From Piper betle (Eukaryota; Streptophyta; Magnoliopsida; Piperales; Piperaceae): 64,000 nucleotides of DNA. Under the pieces are notes generated by a model. It was not told the DNA's origin. It saw only the letters and a list, made by a program, of their open reading frames with translations, and ran no database searches. Below, piece after piece: positions 21,092-30,918 of the stretch. The DNA lies in the NCBI GenBank assembly GCA_033002965.1, contig JAURVB010001852.1, forward strand, positions 41,473-105,472, read 5' to 3'. The translations under genes were made by a program, and so were the position numbers. Position 1 is the stretch's first letter. Each line of letters starts with the position of its first letter.

Positions 21092-23535
21092 ATAGTAACC
21101 GACGCGTTGAGTCGAAATGGACAAGGTGGACAAAAGTTAGCAGCTAGCTAGACTTTGGACCATGTCAGCAGAAGTGGTGGCTATCAATCCTATGGAGCAA
21201 CTAACAGGATTACTAGCAAATTTGGTTTTTTCCATTGATTTAGTTGATCGTGTTAAGCTAGCACAAATGGGTGATGAGGAGCTGAATGAAATGTTGGACA
21301 AGATTCCTGACATTGTAGTTGATTTCAATAGTGTGATCAGATTTAGAGGAAGGTTGTGTGTACCCAAAGATGATGCACTAAGACGGAATATCTTGGAGGA
21401 GGCTCATCGCTCAAAGTTCTCGATACACCATGGAGTTACTAAAATGTATCAGGATTTAAAGCGAACCTACTAGTGGATTGGGATAAAGAGGGATGTTGTG
21501 GATTTTGTCTCCAAGTGTCAGACTTGCCAACAGATCAAAGCCCAACATCAGCTTCCTAGAGGACTGTTGCAACCTTTAGAAATACCAACTTGGAAATGGG
21601 AGTGTGTCACATGCAATTTTATTGCAAAGCTCCCAAGGACTCAAAAGAAACATGACTCCATATGGGTAGTTGTGGACTGACTAACTAAGGTAGCTCACTT
21701 CATCCCCACAAAATCAATGAGGACAGCAAAATACCTGGCAGGATTGTATGTCAACAATATTGTCAAGTTGCATGGGATTCCAAAGGAGATAGTCTCCGAC
21801 CGAGATCCCCTATTCACCTCACATTTCTAGGAAGCTTTCGAAAAAGCCATGGGGACCCAAGTTAAGCTGAGTATAGCCTATCAACCCCAAACTGATGGTC
21901 AAAGTGAGAGGACTATTCAAACTTTGGAAGAATTGTTAAGAGCTTGCATACCTGATTGGGGAGGTGACTGGGAGAAACACTTACCTTTGGCTGAATTCAC
22001 CTACAATAACTCTCACCAAGACTGTATATGGATGGCACCATTTGAAGCCTTATACGGTAGCCCTGCATATCTCCATCATGCTAGCTAAAGTCTACCGAAG
22101 AAGTTATTGTCGGGCTAGAGATGGTGAGACAAGCAACTAAAAAGGTTAAACTCATTTAGCAAAGGCTTAAGGCAGCTCTGGATTGACAGAATAGTTATGC
22201 TGATACTCGAAGGAGGGACCTAGAGTTCCAAGTTGGGGAGTTTGTGTACCTAAAAACATCTCCTAGGAAAGGGGTGATCAGATTTACAACATCAGGGAAG
22301 TTGAAGCAAAGATTCATATGACCATTTCAAATCCTGGATCGAGTTGGAAATTGTGCATATAGACTAGCATTACCACCAAGCCTAGTTGGAGTACTGTTCG
22401 GGCGCGGTTCGTCCGCGTCGGGTTGGAAGGGTTCGGTGGGACCGAGGCGCCCTTGCCGCGCAAAGAGACAGCGTGAATGAGACTAAAGTGTCACAAGTTT
22501 TCAATAACACTTAGACAATTCTTATGCACTCGGTGGGATGGCCACCAAGGTCCTGTTGCACGTTCCAGCCCCGGCTCACCCACATACTCGACAGGACTTC
22601 CCCAGCACTCGGCACGCAGGCTCGAGGCTGCTGGAATAGAACTGGGTGGTTCGGTCACAGGTGGACAACGCTGCACCGACAGCTTACCGGGTGTGCCCAG
22701 CACTTGGCCCCGACCAAGGCTGGTTGCGCCACACACCGGCAATCCCCTTTACCCGACACTACCTCACTTCTCCACGCAGGGAGGCACTCACCCACACTTG
22801 ATCACTCTTGATCTCATTTTTTCCCCCTTCACCACCAAATGAAGGTCCCTATTTATAGACTTTGGCTTGGACAATTAAGGCATGACCCAATGCTTGATCC
22901 TGGACGTTTATCAACACATCAACGAACCAGATTTCACCAAACACGTCACCAACAAAGATGAGTCCAGATCTGCCCTTGACCTTTGAGTTATTTCATCAAT
23001 GGACCAAAGTAGCCCTGTGACGTCATCCCAAACTCTTGGAGTTCCAATACCCCTGGTGCACCTAGCCCATGTCCCGATCCAACAACTCAGCAGCTCCAGA
23101 ACACAACGCAGGCTCCCAACTCACTTGGATCCCGATGCCTTTCTTCCGAATAAATCTCACGTATCTTATTTCTATTAAATTAGGCATAACCACGGGTTCA
23201 ACCACGACTGGCTGGGTTAGCCATCATGATTGAGCCGAGGGGTGCGGTGAAAAATTTGGACGAACAAGTACACAATGTTTTCCATGTGTCATTGCTAAAG
23301 AAATATGTACGAGATGAAGGTCATATAATCACAAATTTTTAAGACTTAGAGCTACAATCAAATTTAACCTACGAGGAAAAGCAGATTCGCATCCTAACAA
23401 GGGAAATAAAGACACTTAGGAACAAGGAAATTCCTTTGGTAAAGGTATTGTGGAAAAATCAGGGGTCAGAAGAAGCTACATGGGAGACTGAACAAGAAGT
23501 GGCAAGGAAATACCCTAGCCTATTTGTGACATAAG
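21092..23535 (+). pseudogene. RNase H end, integrase and chromodomain of E1
   Basis: The order is: DALSR at the end of RNase H; the HHCC zinc region (EEAHRSKFSIHHG ... SKCQTCQQIK, about 21395-21540); the integrase core with DSIWVVVD (first Asp, followed at once by a stop at about 21678), VSDRDPLF (second Asp, about 21800) and DGQSERTIQTLEELL (catalytic Glu, about 21895-21935); then YNNSHQ and PFEALYG. After the solo LTR insertion (22395-23271) it continues VHNVFHVSLLKKYV, TYEEKQIRILTRE, IPLVKVLWKNQGSEEATWE and ARKYPSLF, a chromodomain-like C terminus that in this lineage is thought to direct integration to heterochromatin. There are several stops (near 21471, 21678, 21828 and 22086), so it is dead. 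Confidence 0.88.
22395..23266 (+). mobile_element. Solo LTR inside E1 pol
   Basis: 872 bp with mirror-like ends TGTTCG...CGAACA and a perfect 5-bp duplication agtac at 22390-22394 and 23267-23271. The pol reading frame resumes directly after it. A TATA-like ctatttatag is at 22849-22858, so the LTR is plus-oriented. It is GC-richer than its host, and I could not assign a family. A PBS, a PPT and a second LTR are absent, hence a solo LTR. Confidence 0.88.
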
Positions 23536-23651
23536 ATTTCTTATGATTGTAGTAGCACGAACCGATATCGAAAAAATAATTTATCGTGATTGTCCTGTAA
23601 TCATGATAGATCCTATTGCCGTTATAATATTTCAGGGATGAAACATTTCTA

Positions 23652-23663
23652 ATTTGGGGAGAT
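23652..23663 (+). other. Polypurine tract of E1
   Basis: atttggggagat directly precedes the LTR start TGTAAAGG at 23664. It is preceded by the usual pre-LTR reading (FQG*NISNLGRL). Confidence 0.8.
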
Positions 23664-25553
23664 TGTAAAGGTTGTGAAAAATAAATAATAATAATATATT
23701 TGAATGCGGTCCGAGAAGGACCGAACGTGTTATTTTCTCTACCCGGTTAATTCTGCTCAGTTAATTATTTGCCTATTTTATTAGTTATCCGGTTAGATGA
23801 AATACAGGTGCATGGTTGTTTTCACATACCCTAGCCATCATTTTAATTTTTATAAATTTTGAAAGAGGACGTCATTTTTAACATATGGGTGTAAGGGTGT
23901 CTTCCTCACCTTAGCCCTAGTTCTCCTCTTCCTTGCCGGTGTTTCTTCCTTGCTTGGGTATCCTTCCTATCTCCCTCTTCTTAATTTTCTTGCATACATA
24001 TTCTTTTTAATTGATAGTAAGCTTGTTAAGCAAGTGACTAAAATCTCAAATCAAAAGAAAGAAAAGAACTAAGCTAAACTGGAAAATTGAAATCCTGTCC
24101 ATGGCTGACGGGTGCAAATTGTTGGCGAGATGGGCAACTGTAAACAAGTTTGCAAGGCTTCCCCTCACACCCCTGATGACCCCTCTGGTTGCTGGGTCGA
24201 AAGAATGGCTCTCCATGGCCCTGGTTTCTGGTGGGTGGCGGAATTGCAAGGGTGACGGAAGGGATAACGTTCTGCTGAAACAGACATTGTCATGGCAGCT
24301 TTAGAGGGTAAACGCTTGGCCTTGACATTGGGTCATCGTCCAGGGAGAAAGGGAGTGTTCCCGGTGGTGCTGTTGGCAGGACAGAGTCATCTTGCAGTCC
24401 CGGCAGTGCTGCTGGCAAGGAGTTTCGCGACTTGGTGCAGAACGTGATTCACCTTGGATAGTTGTTGTAATGCACGATCTTTATGCTTCCAATTGGATTG
24501 GTAGGGAAGGAAAGCAGTTGATGGAGTCATGATCTGGTTTTGGGTTGAAGAAGAAGGCATCACAGGTCTAGTTTTTGGTGCAGACGTGCAGAGAACGGTC
24601 CTCTTCCTTGCGTCGTCCAAAGGTGGCCAATCCTTCCTGTTTTGATGCTGGCTTGATGTTGTTGAACATCTAAATGGTAGCAAGGTGCAAGAAAGAAGTG
24701 GTCTTGAGGCTGGGAGAAGAAGGACAAACATGTTTTTGGAAAAGAGAAGAATGGCGACGGGAAGAAGAAGAAGAAGAAGAAGACGAAGAAGGCTGACAAA
24801 CTTGTAAATACTACTTGACTCAACGCTATTCGACGTAAAAATAATACTACCTCATAATAAATCCTTAAAAATAATTATTCTAATGGGTTATGTGTGAAAG
24901 TTACTTAACTAATTAATTGTTGTATGAAATTGCCATAAGTAATAAAAATACGGTAATGATTAACAGTCGATAATTGATCAGGACAATACAAACGATTAAA
25001 TTAAATCGAAAGATTATAAGTGATTATAAAAATAAATATTTTACCTTTACCATAATAAGTTTAATATTAGGTAAATAAAGTGATTATTTTAATAACGAAT
25101 TAGTAATGTAGAAAATGGGTTATTAAACTACAATCGGGTAAAAAATTACAAGCGTCGAACCTAAATAACATAATGAAAATAAATAAAGTTCAAAATATTA
25201 TTGAGTTAAATATTTTAAAATAATTTTATTAATAATATAATTGAATTAAAATAATACAAATTATTTTAAATAATTTAATCGAGCAACTTAATTAATTAAA
25301 TTGCTATGAATAATCATAGCTATTAAAAAAATAATATTCGTAAACTAAATCATCAAGATCGTAGTTAAGTAATTATTATATCAAAAGAAAATATACTATT
25401 AATAATAATTAAATACTTGTTTATGAATTAATAATTACTTTATTATATGTTAAGTGTTAATTATGATTTAGATAATTAATTTAAAATGTAAAGTAGGATT
25501 AAATGGTTATATCACATGAATAATTTAATATTTAATATTGTTGAATTTTAATA

Positions 25554-25590
<37 letters not shown>

Positions 25591-26546
25591 CATTTAGTGG
25601 CATGCAATTCTACTCGAATAAAATTATACTTATGTATAATTTTATGTTCTCGTTCAGATTAGGATCGTTGGTTATAGCTGCGAGTTCACTTACAAACTAT
25701 CCACGTCCATATAATTATTTGAAATGTTATGTTTTCCCTTGTTGGTCGCCCTAGTTGGCCTGAGCCCAGATTCGACCACCATGCGTTGGAACGCAATCGG
25801 GGTCAAGGAATTGACTCAGCCCGACACAGGGTCGTACCTTTAAAATTACTATGTGGGAGTCTTGGTCAACTTGAGTATCTGACCACCATGTACTGGAACG
25901 CAACCAGGGTCGACTCAATTTGGCACAAGGCAGCACCCTCTGAAAAATTGAACACCTGACCCGATACCAAAAGGGGCAACAGGCACAATGGTGTAAGGTG
26001 GCTCATTATGCACTTGTGATACTAAGAGGGTGAGTCAATGGCAAACATCGGTAACTACAGGCCGTGGGCCACATAGCGTGTGTGCGCATGCATGGGATGG
26101 TAGCTAGATGGGGTGGCTACCCCTCCCAGCATATAACGAGCTCGGCATAGGCTCATAACAACTAAAAGACTATTGAAACGATAATGGGGATTTTATTGAC
26201 TTGTTTCATTTAATTATGCGGCTTAGTGTTTTTATCACTAACACGGAATTGCCTTCGCAGGTCAGCAACATTGGACTGAAGAATAAAAGTGACCCAGGTT
26301 TGGTGAATTAATATTCAATTGGACTTCCGTATTATTCTCTTGTGTTATAATTGTGGCCATGGGAAACGGTCCTAGACTGTGGGACGGTTATTTTATATAT
26401 TGTCATATGCTTTCCGAACATCATTTCTTTGTATGAGTTGTAAACTGCTAGACTTATTTACTATATTATGAATCATGTTCTAGATTGTTATTGTTACATC
26501 AATTATATTTTAGGTAACACCTGTCTGGTTCGGGCGGGTCGTTACA
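23664..26546 (+). repeat. 3' LTR of E1, reference copy of the E-family LTR
   Basis: 2883 bp, from TGTAAAGG to GGGTCGTTACA. In order it holds a tataaatttt box at about 23850, a cctagccctag leader start (about 23910), a GC-rich antisense module (24046-24790), (AT)n at 25556-25586, a perfect 12-bp hairpin (25618-25645), the variable cassette (about 25740-25975), a paired-hairpin block (26222-26260) and the conserved 3' tail. Confidence 0.9.
24046..24790 (-). other. Antisense GC-rich module in the E-family LTR
   Basis: On the strand opposite to the LTR, a GC-rich segment carries open stretches (24387-24731 and 24046-24249). Their readings (for example RALQQLSKVNHVLHQVAKLL and RHPPETR) are largely conserved in the antisense strand of E3 at 38165-38560. 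Frames are broken in both copies. I do not recognise a protein family. It may be an antisense leader or a captured fragment. Confidence 0.45.
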
Positions 26547-27205
26547 TTTGGGCCCCCATGGCTTTTCGAAAGCTTCCCAGAAATGTGAGGTGAATAGGGG
26601 ATCTCAGTCGTAGACTATCTCCTTTGGAATCCCATGCAACTTGACAATATAGTCGACATACAATCCTACCAGGCATTCTGCAGTCCTCATTGATTTCATG
26701 GGGATGAAGTGAGCTACCTTAGTTAGTCGGTCCACAACCACCCATATGGAGTCATGCTTCTTCTAAGTCCTTGGGAGCTTTTGCATTAAATGCACATGTG
26801 ACACACTCCCATTTCCAAGTTGGTACTTCTAAAGGTTGCAATAGTCCTCCAGGTAGTTGATGTTGGGCTTTGATCTGTTGGCAAGTCTGACACTTGGAGA
26901 TAAAATCCACAATATCCCTCTTCATAGCAATCCACCAGTTGGTTCGCTTTAAATCCTCATACATTTTAGTAACTCCAGGGTGCATTGAGAACTTTAAGCA
27001 ATGAGCCTCCTCCAAGATATTCCGCCTCAGTGCATCATCCTTGGGTACACACAACCTTCCTCTAAATTTGATCACACTATTGGAATCAGCTACAATGTCA
27101 GGAGTCTTGTCTAACATTTCTTTCAGCTCCTCATCACCCATTTGTGCTAGCTTGACACGATCAACTAAATCATTGGAAATAACAAAATTTGCCAGACCCT
27201 GCTAG
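26547..27205 (-). pseudogene. Integrase of E2 (N-terminal part)
   Basis: The minus strand gives DRVKLAQMGDEELKEMLDK, VIKFRGRLCVPKDD, the zinc-binding EEAHCLKFSMHPG ... CQTCQQIK, then HDSIWVVVDRLTK (first catalytic Asp), KLHGIPKEIVYD*DPLFTSH and WEAFEK, where E1 interrupts it. The second catalytic region is broken by a stop, and a frameshift separates the zinc region from the core near 26760. It is closely related to the E1 copy on the opposite strand. Confidence 0.87.
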
Positions 27206-27600
27206 TTGCTACACAGGGTTGATAGCCACCACTTCTGCTAACATAGCCCATAGTCTAGTTAGATGCTGACCCTTGTCCACTTTGCCCTTCCAATTCAACG
27301 CGTCTGCTACCACATTTGCTTTCCTTGGGTGGTATAAGATTTGGAATTCGTAGTCCTTCAAATACTCTATCCACTGCCTCTGTCGAAGGTTAAGGTCATT
27401 CTGGGTGAAGATATACTTCAAACTCTGGTGGTCAGTGAAGACTTCGAACTGGGATCCATACAAGTAGTGTCTCCAAATCTTCAGGGCAAAAACCACTGCT
27501 GCCAGTTCCAAGTCATGGGTTGCATAATTTTACTCATAAATCTTCAATTGACGAGATGCATAGGCCGCCACATTACCTCCCTGCATAAGGACACATCCTA
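27206..27600 (-). pseudogene. RNase H of E2
   Basis: RNase H removes template RNA during reverse transcription. The minus strand reads [20 protein letters not shown], then [16 protein letters not shown] (the FTDHxSL catalytic context), [18 protein letters not shown] and ANVVADALN. The upstream end runs into broken frames between RT and RH. Confidence 0.87.
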
Positions 27601-28660
27601 AACCCAACAAGGATGCATCACTGATGACTACGAATCATTCATTACCATTTGGCAGTGTCAAGACTGGTGCAGTTGTTATACTCTTCTTTGGAAGCTGGAA
27701 ACTCTCCTCACACTTACTCCATTCGAACTTGACTCCCTTCCTTGTGAGTTTGGTCATCGGCAATGCTACTAAGGAGAAGTCTTTAATGAATTTCCTGTAG
27801 TAACCTGCTAAACCAAGGAAGCTTCACACCTTGAGAGCTTGGTCAACAGTTGATTTTCTCTCAGAACTTGAAGAGTAATGGATAGGTGTTTCACATGCTC
27901 TTCTTCATTATTTGAATAAACCAGAATGTCATCTACAAACACGATAATAAACTTATCCAAGTATGCATGGATAACTGTGTCCATGAGTGACATAAAGGCC
28001 ACTGGTGCATTTGTTAGACCAAAAGGCATGACTAGAAACTCATAATGTCCATATCGTGTTTGGAAAGCTGTTTTCTATATGTCTGACTCCTTTACTCACA
28101 ACTGGTGATAACAAGATAGCAAGTCTATCTTAGAAAATACTCCGGCTGTTTTTAGCTGATCAAACAAGCCATTAATCCTCGGTAAGGGGTACCGATTCTT
28201 GACTGTCACTTGATTGAGTTGGCAATAGTCAATACACAGCCGAAGTGATCCATCCTTCTTTTTCACAAAAAGAACAGGGGCTCCCCAGGGTGAAGTACTC
28301 GGCCGGATCAAACCTACCTACAACAACTCTTCTAGTTGACTCTTTAACTCCTTGAGTTTTGCTAAAGCCATGCGATATGGTGCTTTAGAAATTGGTGTCA
28401 CTCCAGGTCCTAGGTCAATGGCGAACTCCGCTGCCTAGTTAGGAGGTAACTCTGAAAGTTTGTTTGGGAATACATTGGGAAACTTTGCTACCACAGGAAT
28501 CATAGACAACTCATTGGGTTTGGACTCAGTCTCAACTAAGTTAGCCAAAAAGGCTTTACAACCCTCACCAAACAACTCAACTGCCTCACCGATCGACACG
28601 ATACAAGAAGATGGATCATGCAATGGCCCTTGGCAAGTGACCCCCATCTCACCATTACAA
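27601..28660 (-). pseudogene. Reverse transcriptase of E2
   Basis: Ty3/gypsy reverse transcriptase in pieces. From upstream: [119 protein letters not shown] and FVDDILVYS (polymerase DD at about 27928-27939). The thumb/connection part after SLV follows with several stops. The catalytic motifs are intact, but at least five stops or frameshifts break the frame. Confidence 0.9.
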
Positions 28661-28679
28661 AGGTTTTGTCACCACTCTC

Positions 28680-28990
28680 TTCCCTTTACAGTCAAGAAAA
28701 GCTTGGTGTGCATAGAACCAATCCATTCCCAATAGTGCATCAAACCCTTTTACCCCATACATGATAAATTTCCGCACATAGGGTTTCCCTCGTATATCTA
28801 AGGATAGGTTAGTCACTCATAAAGTTGTGACTTCACCGTCTCCCGTAGCAATAGTTACTCTATAGGACTTGGATAATGGGGATGCTTAGAGTCCTATCCT
28901 GTTGACTATTTGAGAAGAAATGAATGAATGTGTACACTCTGAATCAAATAAAACATCCACAATGACTACTTCGATTAGAATTTTACCTCG
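28680..28990 (-). pseudogene. Aspartic protease of E2
   Basis: The minus strand reads NVRGKILIEVVIVDVLFDSE, CTHSFISSQIVNRIGL (active-site region; the usual DSG is DSE here), GEVTTL, LDIRGKPYVRKFIMYGVKGF and DALLGMDWF (flap to GMDW motif of chromovirus proteases). The Gly-to-Glu change at the active site and a stop after RIGL indicate inactivity. Immediately upstream (28991) the sequence turns into the middle of the LTR, so gag is deleted. Confidence 0.82.
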
Positions 28991-29602
28991 GACATTAATA
29001 AGTCTGGTGAGATAATTAATTATTCATGTGACATAATCATTTAAGTCACACTTTACATTTTAAATTAATTATTTAAATCATAATTCACACTTCACTATTG
29101 ATAAAATAATTATTTACTTATAAACAAGTATTTAATTATTATTATTAGTATATTTTCCTTTGAGATGATAATTACTTAACCACGATCTTGACGATTTAGT
29201 TTATAGTTTTAATTTTTAATCACTATCATGATTAATTGCCATTTAGTGAGTACTAGATACTTAATTCATTGAATAAAAGCTTTGGTATACCTATAATAAT
29301 CTATTAACTTTTATTCATTCAGAATATCTAAGTAGCAATTAATTAAGTCGTTTGATTTAATTATGTAAAATGATTTGTATTATCCTAATTCAATGATACT
29401 ACTAATACAATTATTTTAAATTATTCAACTCAATAATGGTTCAAACTATATTTATTTTCATTATGCTAATTAGGTTCAACGCTTGTGATTTTTACACAAT
29501 TATAGTTTAATAAACCATATTATTTCCTTAATTGTATTTGAAAATAGTTTAATAATATTCTGTCATAATTGGGGTGTTATTTTCACTACTACATAATATT
29601 AA

Positions 29603-30918
29603 TGTAACGACCTGCCAAAGTATTGTGAAAAAATGGCGGATTGTGAAAACCATGATTTTTATTAAAAGACTCGAACCTAAATATTATGAATTAAATATAG
29701 ATGAACCGATATGGTTGGTTATCAAGTCAACTGGTCATAGTTTGACTTAAGGTCACTTAAGGAAAAATAAAAGTATGGTTGGTGGTTCTTTTACGAACTC
29801 AGGGTAGGAGAATGGATAATAAATTAGACTTCCTTTTATTTTCTTGTGTTATACATGTAGTTTTGGGAAACGATCCAAGACTGTGGAGTAACGCCCGGAC
29901 CGGTTAGGGCTGGTCGTTACAGGGTTGGTTTGGTTTAATTTCAAGCAACGCCTAGCCAACTAGGCCCATAGTATTGTGAAAAAAATGGCGGGTTGTTACA
30001 GGTGGTATCAGAACACGGTTTCCCATAAGCTCACATTTTATGACTCAAGTACCTTGTTGAAAAGTCTAGTAATTATCTTTTTCCACTGTGTTATGTTATT
30101 AATTAACAAAGTTCTTCGCTAATAATCCTAAGTCAAAACTGAAACAAGAATGTATAAATGAACCATGATGGACTCATGAGTTGGCATTTGAGCATGATCG
30201 CTCATAGAAACAGGGGAAGACTAACACGCAACACAAGAATGCCAACCATGGGGATATCTCAAATGGGTCCACAGAACAACAGCAGCAGAACTACCAAGGG
30301 AACGTAGATGGAAACCTCAAAAGGAAGTTTGAGGAGATTCTGTATCGACGATGTAAAAAATGCACCAAGATGCATTCCGGGCAAGGCAACGAGCCCCGTC
30401 GGTGCTACAATTGGGGCAGGACGGGACACATGATAAAAGACTGTCGTCAACCTCCGAAGCAACATTAGGAGTAGCCTGAGATCCCGAAGACATAATTAAT
30501 CATGCTTATCATCTTGTTGTTATAATATTTCGGGGACGAAATATCTCTAAGTTAGGGAGATTGTGTAAACCATGATTTTTATTAAAAGACTCGAACCTAA
30601 ATATTATGAAATAAATATAGATGAACCGATATGGTTGGTTATCAAGTCGACCGGTCATGGTTCGACTTAAGGTCACCTAAGGAAAAATAAAAGTATGGTT
30701 GGTGGTTTTTTCGAACTCAGGGTAGGAGAATGGATAATAAATTGGACTTCCTTTTATTTTCTTGTGTTATACATGTAGCTTTGAGAAACGATCCAAGACT
30801 GTGGAGTAACGCCCAGACCGGTTAGGGCTGGTCATTACAGGGTTGGTTTGGTTTAATTTCAAGTAACGCCTAGCCAACTAGGCCTATAGTATTGTGAAAA
30901 AAATGGTGGGTCGTTACA
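29603..30918 (+). mobile_element. Mini-element H: short-LTR derivative of the E family
   Basis: LTRs are 29642-30000 (359 bp) and 30562-30918 (357 bp), nearly identical, with PBS TGGTATCAGAACA (30003-30015), PPT ttagggagat (30552-30561) and only about 560 bp of internal sequence. A perfect target duplication attaa lies at 29598-29602 and 30919-30923. On the left it lies outside an extra 39 bp (29603-29641) that resembles the element's own 3' LTR end. The LTR's 3' half matches the last 350 bp of the 2.9-kb E-family LTR. H therefore looks like a TRIM-size, non-autonomous derivative. Confidence 0.87.
30238..30468 (+). pseudogene. Gag C-terminal fragment with zinc knuckle (element H)
   Basis: An open stretch on the plus strand reads NANHGDISNGSTEQQQQNYQ, then KRKFEEI, CKKCTKMHSG and the nucleocapsid knuckle CYNWGRTGHMIKDC (30403-30444), ending PPKQH* at about 30468. 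In functional Gag the motif is CxxCGxxGHxxxxC; here the second Cys is Trp, a one-base change. The sequence preceding the PPT still reads FRGRNISKLGRL. It is all that remains of coding sequence in H, and too short to encode a working capsid. Confidence 0.8.

Larger units (their letters stand above)
21084..26546 (+). mobile_element. Chromovirus E1, 5'-truncated, inserted in E2 integrase
   Basis: Plus-strand element of the E family. It retains the end of RNase H, integrase and chromodomain (21092-23535), a PPT (23652-23663) and a full 3' LTR (23664-26546). Its right end abuts E2's integrase, which is cut after the AMG(A/T)Q position. Everything upstream of ADALSR, including the 5' LTR, was removed in the same deletion that took E2's integrase end. 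Confidence 0.85.
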
